Numbered from the stretch's first letter, positions 7,217 through 16,757 are shown. The stretch is DNA of 64,000 bases from Corynebacterium renale (GCF_002563965.1 NZ_PDJF01000001.1:1488001-1552000); one strand, 5' to 3'. Translations and numbers: made by a program. Notes: generated from the sequence alone by a model not told the origin.

Positions 7217-7243
7217 GTGCCCGCCGAAGAATTCGACGGGCAC
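7217..7243. terminator. Bidirectional hairpin between the hydrolase gene and aceE
   Basis: GTGCCCG/CGGGCAC with an inner CGAA/TTCG stem, placed between two convergent stop codons. Confidence 0.6.
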
Positions 7244-7260
7244 TACGGGAGGGCTAGAGC

Positions 7261-9999
7261 TTAGACAGACGTTGGGTCATCCAACTTGTACTTCTTCGAG
7301 GCTTCCTGTGCCACGGAAATATCCAGCTCGCCTTCACGGGCCAGGCCCATGAGCACTGCAACTACGACGGACTCGGCGTCGATGTTGAAGTAACGGCGTG
7401 CGGCCTCGCGGGTGTCTGCAAAGCCGAAGCCGTCGGCACCCAGCACGATGTACTGGCCAGGAACGTACGGACGGATCTGCTCCTGCAGGTCAGTTGCGAA
7501 GTCGCTCACCGCAACGTAGGGGCCGGATTCGCCCTTGAGCTGCTTGGTAGCGAACGCTTCTTCGTTTTCCAGGGTAGGGTGCTGCAGGGCGTCCTTTGCC
7601 TTCGCGGCGCCGTCGCGAGCCAATTCCACCCACGAGGTGACCGAGAAGATCGATGCATCTACATCGAAGTCTTCTGCCAGGATCTCCTGGGCCTTGAGTG
7701 CTGCTTGCATACCGATGCCGGACGCCAGGATGGAGGCCTTGTGCGAGCCCTTGCCCGCGGTCGAGTACTTGTAGATACCCTTGTGTAGGCCTTCGACGTC
7801 CAAGTTCTCCGGTTCAGCCGGCTGCGGGGTGGGCTCGTTGTACACGGTGATGTAGTAGATAACATCTTCGCCACGACCTTCGCCATACATGCGGTCGATG
7901 CCCTCGCGAATCAGGTGGGCAACCTCGTAGCCGAAGGACGGGTCGTAGGAGACCACACCCGGGTTGGTGGACGCAATGATCTGCGAGTGACCGTCCATGT
8001 GTTGGAGGCCCTCACCGGTCAAGGTGGTACGTCCAGCGGTTGCACCGATGAGGAAGCCACGTGCCATCTGGTCCGCGGCTGCCCAGATGGAATCGCCGGT
8101 GCGCTGGAAGCCGAACATCGAGTAGAAGATGTACAACGGAATCATGGCAACGCCATGGGTAGCGTACGAGCTACCCGCAGCAATGAATGTGCCTACGGCG
8201 CCGGCCTCGTTGATGCCTTCGTGCAGAATCTGGCCGTCGGTCGCCTCGCGGTAGGAGAGCATGAGGTCGTGGTCGACCGGAACGTACTTCTGCCCGTGTG
8301 GGTTGTAAATCTTCAAGGTAGGGAACCAGGAGTCCATACCGAAGGTGCGGGCCTCGTCGGGGATAATCGGAACGATGCGATCCTTGAGGTCCTTGTCGCG
8401 CATCAAGTCCTTGAACGTGCGCACCAGCGCCATCGTGGTTGCAACGGACTGCTTGCCAGAACCCTTGCGCTGGCCCTTGAGCTTGTCGATGCCAGGTACC
8501 TGCAGTGGTTCGTACTTCTCGCGACGCTCCGGCAGGAACCCACCCAATTCTTTGCGGCGCTCCAGCATGTACTTGATTTCTGGGGAATCAGCACCCGGGT
8601 GGAAGTACGGCGGCAGGGTTGGGTCCTTTTCCAAGTCCTCGTCAGAAATTGGGATGCCCTGCTTGTCGCGGAAGAGCTTCAGGTCGTCCAGGGTGAGCTT
8701 CTTCATCTGGTGGGTCGCGTTGCGGCCCTCGAAGTTGTGGCCCAAACCGTAGCCCTTGATGGTGTGCGCGAGGATGACCGTTGGGCGGTCCTTGGTCTCC
8801 AGCGCACGCTTGTAGGCAGCGTAAATCTTGCGGTAGTCGTGGCCGCCACGGCGTAGCGCCCAGATTTCGTCGTCGGTGAGGTCCTCGACGAGTTTCGCAG
8901 TGCGGGGGTCGCGTCCGAAGAAGTGCTCGCGGACGTAGGCGCCGTCGTTAGCCTTGAAAGTTTGGTAGTCGCCGTCTGGGGTGGAATTCATGATTTCCAC
9001 CAGTGCGCCTTCGTCGTCCTTCTCGAAGAGCTGGTCCCATTCGCGGCCCCAAATCACCTTGATCACGGACCATCCAGCGCCGCGGAAGAAGCTCTCCAGC
9101 TCCTGGATAATCTGCGTGTTACCGCGGACTGGACCGTCGAGGCGCTGCAGGTTGCAGTTCACAACGAAGGTCAGGTTGTCCAAGTTGTCCACGGCTGCTT
9201 GCTGCAGTGCACCACGGGACTCCGGCTCGTCCATTTCGCCGTCGCCAAGGAATGCCCACACGTGCTGCTGGGACGTGTCCTTGATGCCACGGTTGTGCAG
9301 GTAACGGTTGAAACGAGCCTGCTTGATGGCATCGATTGGGCCCAGGCCCATCGAAACGGTGGGGAACTCCCAGAAATCGCGCATGCCGTGCGGGTGCGGG
9401 TAGGAGGGCAGACCCCCTTGTGGGCGGGAGACTTCCTGGCGGAAACCGTCCAAGTCATCCTCGGTCAGGCGACCCTCGAGGAAGGCGCGTGCGTACATGC
9501 CGGGCGATGCGTGCCCTTGGAAGAAGACCTGGTCGCCGCCTCCTGGGGCGTCCTTACCTTTGAAGAAGTGGTTGAATCCAACTTCGTAGAGAGGAGCTGC
9601 GCCCGCGTAGGTGGAGATGTGGCCACCGACGCCAATGCCTGGGCGCTGCGCGCGGTGGACCATGATTGCAGCGTTCCAGCGCATCCACCGGCGGTAACGC
9701 TTCTCAATTTCCTCATCGCCAGGGAATTCCGGCTCGGAAGAGGTTGGAATCGTATTCACAAAGTCCGTGGACAGCATGGCCGGCAGCGGCACACGCTTGG
9801 CGCTGGCGCGCTCCAGGAGGCGCAGCATGAGGTAGCGGGCACGCTCTGGACTGGCGTTGCCGAGCAACCCGTCGAGTGAGTCCATCCACTCCTGGGTCTC
9901 CTCCGGGTCGGAGTCGTTCAGGTAGGACGCAACACCGTCGCGAATAATTGCGAAGTTGGTGTCGTCTTTACGCACGCCGTGGCCCTTTTCTTCAGCCAT
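7261..9999 (-). CDS. aceE: Pyruvate dehydrogenase E1 component (homodimeric)
   Basis: 912 residues from ATG at 9999, preceded by a good Shine-Dalgarno (GGAGGTG). Decarboxylates pyruvate with thiamine diphosphate and acetylates the lipoyl domains of E2. The ThDP motif starts at [12 protein letters not shown] (near residue 255) and continues to [13 protein letters not shown]. The N-terminal E1 region [16 protein letters not shown] and C-terminal transketolase-like domains are all full length for actinobacterial AceE. E2 is encoded at 45.4-47.1 kb and the lipoylation enzymes at 43.4-45.2 kb. In corynebacteria E1 and E2 work in a combined pyruvate/oxoglutarate dehydrogenase supercomplex. The upstream region holds a palindrome and a RamB-like motif, fitting the known RamB repression of aceE in C. 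glutamicum. Confidence 0.98.
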   Translation of the reverse strand: MAEEKGHGVRKDDTNFAIIRDGVASYLNDSDPEETQEWMDSLDGLLGNASPERARYLMLRLLERASAKRVPLPAMLSTDFVNTIPTSSEPEFPGDEEIEKRYRRWMRWNAAIMVHRAQRPGIGVGGHISTYAGAAPLYEVGFNHFFKGKDAPGGGDQVFFQGHASPGMYARAFLEGRLTEDDLDGFRQEVSRPQGGLPSYPHPHGMRDFWEFPTVSMGLGPIDAIKQARFNRYLHNRGIKDTSQQHVWAFLGDGEMDEPESRGALQQAAVDNLDNLTFVVNCNLQRLDGPVRGNTQIIQELESFFRGAGWSVIKVIWGREWDQLFEKDDEGALVEIMNSTPDGDYQTFKANDGAYVREHFFGRDPRTAKLVEDLTDDEIWALRRGGHDYRKIYAAYKRALETKDRPTVILAHTIKGYGLGHNFEGRNATHQMKKLTLDDLKLFRDKQGIPISDEDLEKDPTLPPYFHPGADSPEIKYMLERRKELGGFLPERREKYEPLQVPGIDKLKGQRKGSGKQSVATTMALVRTFKDLMRDKDLKDRIVPIIPDEARTFGMDSWFPTLKIYNPHGQKYVPVDHDLMLSYREATDGQILHEGINEAGAVGTFIAAGSSYATHGVAMIPLYIFYSMFGFQRTGDSIWAAADQMARGFLIGATAGRTTLTGEGLQHMDGHSQIIASTNPGVVSYDPSFGYEVAHLIREGIDRMYGEGRGEDVIYYITVYNEPTPQPAEPENLDVEGLHKGIYKYSTAGKGSHKASILASGIGMQAALKAQEILAEDFDVDASIFSVTSWVELARDGAAKAKDALQHPTLENEEAFATKQLKGESGPYVAVSDFATDLQEQIRPYVPGQYIVLGADGFGFADTREAARRYFNIDAESVVVAVLMGLAREGELDISVAQEASKKYKLDDPTSV

Positions 10000-10083
10000 G
10001 TGCACCTCCATTGGTGTCGGTGATTCAAATCCCTCGCGGTGGAGGGCAATCAGGATGGTTCATCTTTGTACCTAAACTACCGC

Positions 10084-10102
10084 AGTACGGCCGTACTTTG
10101 CA
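10084..10102. promoter_or_regulatory. Palindrome plus RamB-like motif in the aceE upstream region
   Basis: AGTACGGCCGTACT (10084-10097) is a perfect 14-bp palindrome. It runs into ACTTTGCA (10095-10102), the core of the C. glutamicum RamB site (AAAACTTTGCAAA-like). It lies about 85-100 bp from the aceE start in the 277-bp divergent interval with the DUF3052 gene, so it could control both. Confidence 0.45.
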
Positions 10103-10276
10103 GACAGATAGTTTCCGGGGCCATTCTTTCGGACGATTTTCGCAGCGAATATGGGGTAAATCGGAACCCGGTATCTAATTCGTTGTATCCTGCACGTATA
10201 AGTTATTCGCAGGCCGCATCTGGCATCGTGTACAGCGAGTGTCTCGTGGGCCGTTACATCAGGAGGATGCACAAAA

Positions 10277-10699
10277 GTGGTGGACGCCGCAGGCGCCGAC
10301 AAAATCCGTGATCTGATTTCCACGCTGGAAATTGGTAAGGACGATCTAGTCCAGGAATTGGGCTGGGACGAAGATGCCGATTCGAGTATCTCCGAGGCTA
10401 TCGAAGCTCATATCGGTGAAGAGTTACTCGACGAAGATACTGATGAGCTGTGCGACACCGTCCTGATGTGGTGGCGCGACGAAGACGGGGACCTAGTTGA
10501 TGGGCTTGTCGACGCCCTCCGGTCCCTTGCCGACAATGGTCAAATTTGGCTCCTGACCCCAGGCACCGGCCGCGAAGGTGCACTTGGCCCCGGAGTTATC
10601 CCAGAGTCTGCGCAGCTGGCTGGCCTGACACAAACGAAGGCTGAGCGTTTAGGGGATTGGCAAGCCTCCTGCTTGGTGCAGCGCGGAACCATCCGTTAA
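10277..10699 (+). CDS. DUF3052 domain protein
   Basis: 140 residues from GTG 10277, with AGGAGG at 10261-10266. The protein is acidic and globular, with no signal or membrane segment. The N-terminus contains the family feature of a Trp-rich acidic core (LGWDEDADSS, DTVLMWWRDEDGDL) and a C-terminal TPGTGREGALGPG loop. DUF3052 proteins are actinobacteria-specific and sit beside aceE in mycobacteria (Rv2239c) as here. Their biochemical role is unknown. The invariant divergent pairing with aceE suggests a link to pyruvate metabolism, but that is inference. Confidence 0.85.
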   Translation: MVDAAGADKIRDLISTLEIGKDDLVQELGWDEDADSSISEAIEAHIGEELLDEDTDELCDTVLMWWRDEDGDLVDGLVDALRSLADNGQIWLLTPGTGREGALGPGVIPESAQLAGLTQTKAERLGDWQASCLVQRGTIR

Positions 10700-10795
10700 T
10701 GGCACTTGGCCTGCAGATTTGCCTTTAACTGTAGAGTGTATGTTAGTGTTATGTCCGTTGTTCGGAAGCAACTGGTTGCTATAACGTACACGTGA

Positions 10796-10868
10796 GCGTC
10801 CCTAGCTCAGCTGGAAGAGCACTCGGTTTACACCCGAGCGGTCGGCGGTTCGAACCCGTCGGGACGCA
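10796..10868 (+). tRNA. tRNA-Val (anticodon TAC)
   Basis: All arms fold: acceptor GCGTCCC/GGGACGC, D arm with AGCTCAGCTGGAAGAGC, anticodon stem CTCGG/CCGAG around loop TTTACAC (anticodon TAC), and T arm GGCGG-TTCGAAC-CCGTC. Discriminator A; CCA is not encoded. TATAAC upstream may be its -10. A strong terminator follows. Confidence 0.97.
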
Positions 10869-10874
10869 CAAAGT

Positions 10875-10906
10875 GAAAGCCCTTGACCATTCGGTCAAGG
10901 GCTTTC
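10875..10906. terminator. Strong terminator after tRNA-Val, shared with surf1
   Basis: A perfect 14-bp stem GAAAGCCCTTGACC/GGTCAAGGGCTTTC with a 4-nt loop. It stands between convergent transcripts and has T/A tracts on both sides. Confidence 0.9.
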
Positions 10907-10912
10907 GGGTTT

Positions 10913-11938
10913 CTAGAAGCGGTCTTCCTCTTTTTCTATAATCTTGCGATACTGGTTCCGTGGGGTATCTCCGTAGCGGTCTGCCAGGGATCGGGAATGC
11001 TCCACTGTGCGGTGCCGGCTGAAAATACTGGGTGGTGGGGCGGTGGAGAGGTCCTCATCGTTGTCGAAGCCCAAACGTTCGCGCATGCTGCGCGGGGCAG
11101 ATTCAGCAGAGGCGGAAGCACTTGCGTCTTCGGATGCGTAGATTTCTTCCGCCTCTGAGCGGGCACGACGACGTTCACGAAGTTCAGCCCAGATAAAGTA
11201 GCCCAAACCAAGTGGGGCCATTATTCCGAATGCAATCCATTGCAGCCCATAGGACAGGTGCGAACCCGTATCGAGCTTCGGGATGGGCAGCGGAGTCAGA
11301 ACGCCGGGTTGGTCGTCGACAAGCTGGAAAGTATCACGACCCAAATCCACTCCGAGTGTTTCAGCGATCTGCTCAGTGTTGATGCCATAGAACTGGGTGT
11401 AGCCGTCGTCGTGAAGCGGTTGACGGTCGGGGCGCGGTTCGTTGACGCGGGCGACAGCGGTGATGGTGACCTCGCCGGTGGGGATGGGGGCGATCTCTGG
11501 AATCGTGTTGCCCTCTGAAGACACATAGCCACGGTGGGTCAAGATTGTGTCGCCAGCGGTTGTCTGGAAGGGCACAAGCGAGTGGACAGCCGGCCCGCCT
11601 CCGGCAGGGCGCATCCGCAGCAGTGATTCGTGGTCGGCGAGGAAGTGTCCGGTCGCTGTCACACGGCGCCACTCATCCTTGGGATCCAGGGTGCCACCGG
11701 GGCCGAAAATCTCCTGGTAGTTCACCGGATCGGTATTGAAAGCGGCCTCGATTTGGGCGTTGCGCTCGTTAATCTCCGAGTTCTTACCCAACTGCCACGG
11801 GGCTAGCCACGTAAAGGCAAAATACGAAAAAAGCACGATTACGATCGCGCCTAGGATCCAGCCGGGGGTCAGAAATTGCCTCCAGCCAGACGTGCGGGCG
11901 GACCGCGAACCGTAGCGCTCTTCCATGACTTTATTCAC
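10913..11938 (-). CDS. SURF1-family cytochrome oxidase assembly protein
   Basis: 341 residues from GTG at 11938 (GAGGG just upstream; ATG at 11926 is a possible alternative). Membrane segments near residues 29-49 (WILGAIVIVLFSYFAFTWL) and ~230-252 flank the extracytoplasmic SURF1 domain with PWQLGKN, a RGYV-type loop and HLSYGLQWIAFG before the second segment. A charged, low-complexity cytoplasmic tail of ~85 residues follows. SURF1 proteins help insert heme a/CuB in subunit I of aa3 oxidase; subunits II, III and IV are encoded at 55.2-57.9 kb. The start overlaps the stop of the phosphatase gene, so it is the last gene of a HAD-ptp-surf1 operon. Confidence 0.9.
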   Translation of the reverse strand: MNKVMEERYGSRSARTSGWRQFLTPGWILGAIVIVLFSYFAFTWLAPWQLGKNSEINERNAQIEAAFNTDPVNYQEIFGPGGTLDPKDEWRRVTATGHFLADHESLLRMRPAGGGPAVHSLVPFQTTAGDTILTHRGYVSSEGNTIPEIAPIPTGEVTITAVARVNEPRPDRQPLHDDGYTQFYGINTEQIAETLGVDLGRDTFQLVDDQPGVLTPLPIPKLDTGSHLSYGLQWIAFGIMAPLGLGYFIWAELRERRRARSEAEEIYASEDASASASAESAPRSMRERLGFDNDEDLSTAPPPSIFSRHRTVEHSRSLADRYGDTPRNQYRKIIEKEEDRF

Positions 11939-12416
11939 GGCCCTCAGTGTAGCTGTTCACCCACTTCAGGATTCCCGGGATTGCTGCTTCAATCTGGTTT
12001 CGGGTCACGGTGAAACCCTCAGGGCCGCCGTAGTAAGGGTCGTCCACGTTTGCGCCGTCGGGGGAGTTGGGGTCGAAATCGCGCAGCAAGGCAACCTTCT
12101 CTTCAGGAACGCCACTGGCGATCAGGTGGGACCGGTGCCCATTATCTAAGGCGATGAGGAGGTCAGCGTCAGCGTCGCGTTGCGCGAACTGGCTGGCCCG
12201 CAGTGCGGAGCCGTCGTAGCCGTGTGCGGACAGTTCGGCAAGAGCACGCTTGTCTGGAGCCTGCCCGATGTGCCAGCCACCTGTCCCGCACGAGACCACC
12301 TCCACGTCCGTGCGCCCTTCCTCGGAGAGCGTGTGCTTCAGGATGGCCTCGGCCATCGGCGAGCGGCAAATGTTGCCGGTGCACACAAAGCTAATTACTA
12401 CGTTGTGCTGCGTCAT
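11931..12416 (-). CDS. ptp: Low-molecular-weight protein-tyrosine phosphatase
   Basis: 161 residues. The P-loop CTGNICRS (C-x5-R-S) is at residues 12-19 and the general-acid loop DPYYGG near residue 127, so both catalytic Asp and Cys/Arg are intact. The ATG lies 26 nt inside the upstream HAD gene and its stop overlaps the surf1 start, so all three are co-translated. In Mycobacterium tuberculosis the orthologous position is ptpA, with the HAD-fold tyrosine kinase ptkA upstream and a SURF1 gene downstream. Corynebacterial homologues are thought to act on Tyr-phosphorylated proteins or arsenate; the partner here is inferred. Confidence 0.93.
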   Translation of the reverse strand: MTQHNVVISFVCTGNICRSPMAEAILKHTLSEEGRTDVEVVSCGTGGWHIGQAPDKRALAELSAHGYDGSALRASQFAQRDADADLLIALDNGHRSHLIASGVPEEKVALLRDFDPNSPDGANVDDPYYGGPEGFTVTRNQIEAAIPGILKWVNSYTEGRE

Positions 12417-13125
12417 CGATAATCCTTCCTAGTTCCGCGGGGTTGTGCGCGGTCCACGTTGCGTCCTCCCATTCCTGGGGCTGACCATAACCCCAGGTTA
12501 CGGCCACGCTTGGAATACCCATGGTACGTGCGCCTTCGAAATCGTAATGGCGGTCGCCAACCATGATGATGGGTTCCCCGGCCGGGTCCAGATTCATGTT
12601 CTTAAATACGTGTTTGAGCACTGGTACTTTTCCGCGTCGCGGATGCTTGTGGTCATTGTGAGCGGTGCCGATGAACTCGAACAAGTCCACCCACCCGAAC
12701 TTGCGCAGTACAGTCATTGCCCCGTTTTCAGACTTCGATGTTGCGGTCGCCAACCTGTAGCCCGCAGCTCGCCAGCGCTCAAGAAGCTTCTCGACGCCCG
12801 CATACGGCCGAGCATCCTCAAACCCTTGCGCATTCTGATACTGGTAATACGCGGCCATTGCGGCGTCGAGACGCTTTCCCGAAATGCCCAGCCTGCCCAG
12901 AGTATGTTCCATTGGCGGGCCCACGATTGTGGCCAGAAAATCTTCAGGCGGATGGGGCTCGCCCACGGCGTCGATTGCGTGGAGCAGCCCGCCTCGGATG
13001 CCGGGGTAGGAGTCGGCCAGCGTTCCATCAAGGTCAAGGAGTACAACAGTCACATCGTCAAGGGTGCCAGAAGCATGTGAGATTTTTGTGAGAACCGGCG
13101 CGAGACTTTGCCGTGCGGCCACCAT
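12391..13125 (-). CDS. HAD-superfamily hydrolase (phosphoglycolate-phosphatase-like / PtkA-like)
   Basis: 244 residues from ATG at 13125; a GTG at 13053 is a possible shorter start, since the first ~24 residues are not part of the fold. Motif I is LLDLDGTLAD, motif II TATSK, motif III the Lys in RRGKVPV, motif IV VGDRHYDFEGA. The helical C1 cap lies at residues ~45-110. It resembles Gph phosphatases and also the HAD-fold PtkA of M. tuberculosis, which precedes ptpA in the same way. It overlaps the phosphatase gene by 26 nt. Either a small-molecule phosphatase or a PtkA counterpart is possible; the intact nucleophile Asp does not discriminate. Confidence 0.88.
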   Translation of the reverse strand: MVAARQSLAPVLTKISHASGTLDDVTVVLLDLDGTLADSYPGIRGGLLHAIDAVGEPHPPEDFLATIVGPPMEHTLGRLGISGKRLDAAMAAYYQYQNAQGFEDARPYAGVEKLLERWRAAGYRLATATSKSENGAMTVLRKFGWVDLFEFIGTAHNDHKHPRRGKVPVLKHVFKNMNLDPAGEPIIMVGDRHYDFEGARTMGIPSVAVTWGYGQPQEWEDATWTAHNPAELGRIIDDAAQRSN

Positions 13126-13192
13126 GCTGTGTCTGGGATGGTGGCTACACTGTAGAAGTCATACCCCAACAGTTGAACGCAACGGAGGATTA

Positions 13193-14347
13193 GTGACTCA
13201 CACAGTAGGAACAGTGCGCGCCCGCCTAGAAGAGGCTTACCCGCCCCACCTGGCCGAAAGCTGGGACAAAGTGGGACTCATCTGCGGAGATCCCGACGCT
13301 GAGGTGTCCAACGTCGCCTTTGCATTGGACTGCACCCAAGCGGTTGCCGACGAAGCCGTGCGCCTTGGTGTCGACATGCTCGTAGTACACCACCCGCTGC
13401 TCCTGCGCGGCACGTCTACGGTCGCAGCGGATACACCAAAAGGCAAGGTCCTCCACACCTTGATCCGCGGTGGGGTAGCGCTGTTCGCCGCCCACACGAA
13501 TGCGGATTCTGCCCGCCCCGGCGTCAACGATGTCCTCGCGGAACTTGTCGGCATCACGCCAGGGCGGCCCATCGCCCCCAAGGATGATGACGGCTCCTCA
13601 GCACTAGACCAGTGGACTGTGAACGTGCCCGAGGACTCCGCGGACGTAGTCATGCAAGCAGCTTTCGCAGCCGGGGCAGGCGCAATCGGGGACTACTCGC
13701 ACTGTGCCTTCACCCTCACCGGACATGGGCAATTCCTTCCCAAAGAGGGCGCACATCCGGCCGAAGGCGACGTCGGAAAGCTCTTTACTGGTGCAGAACA
13801 GCAAGTCCAGTTCGTGGCGCCGAGGACCAGCCGAGCACACGTGATTAAGGCGGTCCGTGGGGCGCATCCGTACGAAGAACCAGCGTTTTCCATCGTGGAG
13901 CTCGCTGCCGACCGCGAACGCGACCTGAGCAAGGCTTATGGACTGGGACGCGTGGGCGAATTGCCGGAACCGATGACCTTGCGTGCTTTTACCCAACAGG
14001 TCGCTGACGCCCTGCCCGAAACCGTGTGGGGAGTTCGCGCCGCCGGCGACCCTGGCCAAATGGTGCAGACTGTGGCGGTTGGTTCTGGATCCGGGGATAG
14101 CTTCCTCGATACCGTCACCAAGCTCGGGGTGGACGTGTACGTCACCTCGGACCTACGACACCACCCAGTCGACGAACACCTCCGCGCCGGAGGGCCCGCC
14201 GTCATCGATACCGCGCACTGGGCCAGCGAATTCCCCTGGACCACCCAAGCGGCGGGATTCGTCGCCGAACTCGGCGTAGGTACCCACATCATCGATATCC
14301 GCACCGACCCCTGGACCCTATCGGCACACCCACGTACCGCGCAGTAG
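13193..14347 (+). CDS. Nif3/YbgI family dinuclear metal-binding protein
   Basis: 384 residues from GTG 13193, chosen because GGAGG (13184-13188) precedes it; the reading frame is open further upstream but has no start signal. The family's metal ligands are visible: VVHHPLL (His-His) near residue 66, AAHTNADSARPGVND near residue 101, and C-terminal DLRHHP and DTAHWASE. An inserted PII/CutA-like domain (residues ~130-260: AHPYEEPAF) makes it the long Nif3 type. Once named GTP cyclohydrolase 1 type 2, its cellular role is unresolved. It begins a three-gene run with the zinc-ribbon and RNase H genes, as in mycobacteria (Rv2230c-Rv2228c). Confidence 0.92.
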   Translation: MTHTVGTVRARLEEAYPPHLAESWDKVGLICGDPDAEVSNVAFALDCTQAVADEAVRLGVDMLVVHHPLLLRGTSTVAADTPKGKVLHTLIRGGVALFAAHTNADSARPGVNDVLAELVGITPGRPIAPKDDDGSSALDQWTVNVPEDSADVVMQAAFAAGAGAIGDYSHCAFTLTGHGQFLPKEGAHPAEGDVGKLFTGAEQQVQFVAPRTSRAHVIKAVRGAHPYEEPAFSIVELAADRERDLSKAYGLGRVGELPEPMTLRAFTQQVADALPETVWGVRAAGDPGQMVQTVAVGSGSGDSFLDTVTKLGVDVYVTSDLRHHPVDEHLRAGGPAVIDTAHWASEFPWTTQAAGFVAELGVGTHIIDIRTDPWTLSAHPRTAQ

Positions 14348-14401
14348 AATAAAACGCCCCTCCGGCCCACCCGGACACCACATACAACCGTAGGAAAAGC
14401 C

Positions 14402-15118
14402 ATGAAACTTGCCGAAAACCTGCAGCCAATTCTTCTCGAACTTTCCACCCTGGAACGTCGCCTAGCAACCGCAGGTGCCAAAACCACCGAAACCCCAGAG
14501 CAAGCCGAGCTCAACACCCTGCGCACCGAACTCGACCAGATGCGTAGCGCCGCTTCCGCAGCCCAGATGGCCGTTGATGATATGGAAAACGAGATCCTGC
14601 GCATCCAAGACGACGAGCGCAAACTCCGCGCCCGGGACCGCGACAACAAGGCCCAACTGGCTACCGAAACTGATGAAGAAAAGCGCAAGGACTTGCAGCA
14701 CGACCGCTACGCCACCAAGTCCCGCATCGCTGACCTCATGGCTGAACTGATGGAAGCACACAATGAGGTCCACGCGCTACGCCAAAACCGCGATATCCAT
14801 GGTGCGAAAATCTCTGACCTAGAGCGCAAGGTCGAGGTAGCTCAGCGTGCCGCTGAAGCCGCGTCCACACAAGAATCCGAAGATCCCCGCGCCCACGTGG
14901 CAGAACTCGAAGCACAACTACCCGACGACGTCGTGGAGGCCTACCACGAACAACGCGCCGTCAACGGGGTAGGAGTAGGCCTCTTCAACGGACGCACCTG
15001 CGGTTCCTGCCACATCGTCCTACCAGCAGCCGACCGCTCCGCCATCAACCTGGCGCCTGCCGACGAACTCCCCGAATGCCCAGACTGCGGTTCCTACCTG
15101 GTGCGAAAGGCCGTGTAA
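14402..15118 (+). CDS. Coiled-coil protein with C-terminal C4 zinc ribbon (CT398-like)
   Basis: 238 residues. Residues ~5-185 are a long antiparallel coiled coil rich in Glu, Arg, Leu and Ala. The end carries two CxxC knuckles, CGSCH near residue 201 and CPDCGS near residue 229, forming a zinc ribbon. This is the C4-type zinc-ribbon family (M. tuberculosis Rv2229c, Chlamydia CT398), proposed to bind nucleic acid or secretion/sigma factors; no enzymatic activity is known. The stop TAA is followed directly by the ATG of the RNase H gene, and the two are found as neighbours across actinobacteria, so a shared role in RNA handling is plausible. Confidence 0.88.
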   Translation: MKLAENLQPILLELSTLERRLATAGAKTTETPEQAELNTLRTELDQMRSAASAAQMAVDDMENEILRIQDDERKLRARDRDNKAQLATETDEEKRKDLQHDRYATKSRIADLMAELMEAHNEVHALRQNRDIHGAKISDLERKVEVAQRAAEAASTQESEDPRAHVAELEAQLPDDVVEAYHEQRAVNGVGVGLFNGRTCGSCHIVLPAADRSAINLAPADELPECPDCGSYLVRKAV

Positions 15119-16315
15119 ATGGACGTCTATAAAGACGCAGTCATCATCGAAGCCGACGGCGGCTCTCGCGGCAACCCAGGCATCGCCGGTTCCGGGACAG
15201 TCGTGTACACCGGAGACCACAAGAAGGTTCTCCGTGAAATAGCGTGGGTCTTCGCGGACAAAGTCACGAACAACGTTGCCGAATACCGGGGCCTGATTAA
15301 CGGGCTGCGCGCTGCCGCTGAGCTGGGTGCACAGACCGTTACCGTATTCATGGACTCCAAGCTCGTCGTCGAGCAAATGTCCGGACGCTGGAAAATTAAA
15401 CACCCCGATATGCAGAAACTGGCTCTCGAAGCCCGCGACCTCATGTCCGGCTTCCAGAAAGTCCACTTCGAATGGGTTCCCCGCAAGCGCAACGCCAAAG
15501 CAGACGCCCTAGCCAACGAAGCCATGGACGCTGCAGCCAAAGGAGCCCCTGAAGGACCCTTGGGTGGCGGGGAGACTGCCTCGGAAGAAAACCCAGGCCC
15601 GCAAGACGGCCTCTTCGAACCCACCGTCTCTGAGAACACCCAGGCAGCGCAACCATCCGACTTTTCCACGCAAACGGCGGAAAGCGTGCCAGTCACACGA
15701 ATCATCGCGGTCCGCCACGGCCAAACCCCAAGTAGCGCGGCCAAACTCTACGCCGGTCACGACGACAAAGAACTCACAGACCACGGCCATGAACAAGCCC
15801 GTGTCCTTGCCAAAGATCTGGCGCGCCGGGAAACAATCGACGTGATTTTAAGTTCCCCGCTGGCGCGGGCCCGGCAAACCGCCAGGTACCTCAGCACAGC
15901 CACAGGCGTAGACGTCACCGTGGACGACGGCCTGCTCGAGATCGACTTTGGTACGTGGGACGGACTGAGCTTCCAGGAGGCCCGCGAACGGGACCCCGAA
16001 CTTCATGAACGATGGACCACCGATACCGCAGTAAGTCCACCCGGCGGAGAATCCATCCAGGCGCTCCACCGCAGGGTTACCGCGTGGCGGAAAGAGGTCG
16101 TCGCACAGCATCCTGGAAAGACGGTGGCCGTGGTCACCCACGTACACCCCATCAAATCTCTTATCCGCCAAGGCCTAGGCTGTGGGCCGGAAGTATTCCG
16201 CAACCTTTTCCTCGACCTAGCCAGCTGGTCAATCATCGACTTCACCGGCGATTCTGGTGTGATCCGGGCAGTCAACCACGTCCCATACTTGGAGCCAAGC
16301 AGCAACAGCGAGTAA
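15119..16315 (+). CDS. Bifunctional RNase H / histidine phosphatase
   Basis: 398 residues in two domains. Residues 1-135 are a type-I-like RNase H: EADGGSRGNPG (first Asp), NVAEYRGL (Glu), FMDSKLVVEQM (Asp) and VPRKRNAKADALAN (last Asp), all catalytic carboxylates present. After a ~60-residue Pro/Glu/Thr linker, residues ~195-398 form a histidine-phosphatase domain with RHGQT, the second Arg in SSPLARARQTA, and VTHVHP for the second His. The M. tuberculosis counterpart Rv2228c cleaves RNA/DNA hybrids and has a CobC-like acid or alpha-ribazole phosphatase activity. The gene abuts the preceding one and leads into rnpB. Confidence 0.95.
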   Translation: MDVYKDAVIIEADGGSRGNPGIAGSGTVVYTGDHKKVLREIAWVFADKVTNNVAEYRGLINGLRAAAELGAQTVTVFMDSKLVVEQMSGRWKIKHPDMQKLALEARDLMSGFQKVHFEWVPRKRNAKADALANEAMDAAAKGAPEGPLGGGETASEENPGPQDGLFEPTVSENTQAAQPSDFSTQTAESVPVTRIIAVRHGQTPSSAAKLYAGHDDKELTDHGHEQARVLAKDLARRETIDVILSSPLARARQTARYLSTATGVDVTVDDGLLEIDFGTWDGLSFQEARERDPELHERWTTDTAVSPPGGESIQALHRRVTAWRKEVVAQHPGKTVAVVTHVHPIKSLIRQGLGCGPEVFRNLFLDLASWSIIDFTGDSGVIRAVNHVPYLEPSSNSE

Positions 16316-16326
16316 GGTTGCAGGCT

Positions 16327-16740
16327 GCGCATAAGTTGGCTGGGGCGTACGCGTTGGCCCGAACTACACCACTAGGTGCAAGCGGGCCACCGAGGAAAGT
16401 CCGGACTCCACACAGCACGGTGGTTGCTAACGGCAACCCGGGGTAACCCGCGGGAAAGTGCAACAGAAAGCAGACCGCCTCCCTTTCGCGGTAGGTGAGG
16501 GTGAAAGGGTGCGGTAAGAGCGCACCGGCATGCCAGGTGACTGGTGTGGCCAGGTAAACCCCACCGGGAGCAAGGCAACGAGGTGCACCACTGGTGCGCC
16601 GGGAGCGGACGTTAACGGCAGCTGGCCTAAGTCCGCAGGTAGCTGCTTGAGCCACCAAGCGATTGGTGGCCTAGATGGATGTCGCCCCAACCCACCTCAG
16701 GTGGGTGGACAGAATCCGGCTTATAGGCCAACTTATGCGC
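16327..16740 (+). ncRNA. rnpB: RNase P RNA (type A)
   Basis: The ends GCGCATAAGTTGGC (16327-16340) and GCCAACTTATGCGC (16727-16740) pair perfectly as helix P1. The universal core is present: GAGGAAAGTCCGGACTCC near 16392, CAGAAAGCAGACCGCC near 16463, GGTAAGAGCGCACC near 16512, and ACAGAATCCGGCTTATA near the 3' end. It provides the catalytic RNA for tRNA 5' maturation. The length (~414 nt) fits actinobacterial rnpB. It lies close behind the RNase H gene, on the same strand. Confidence 0.97.
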
Positions 16741-16757
16741 CCTTTTACGCTTTAACT

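Noticed and set aside
7915..9879. Long plus-strand open frames (313 and 318 residues) opposite aceE
   Set aside because: They are antisense shadows of aceE with no start signals and composition driven by aceE codon use.
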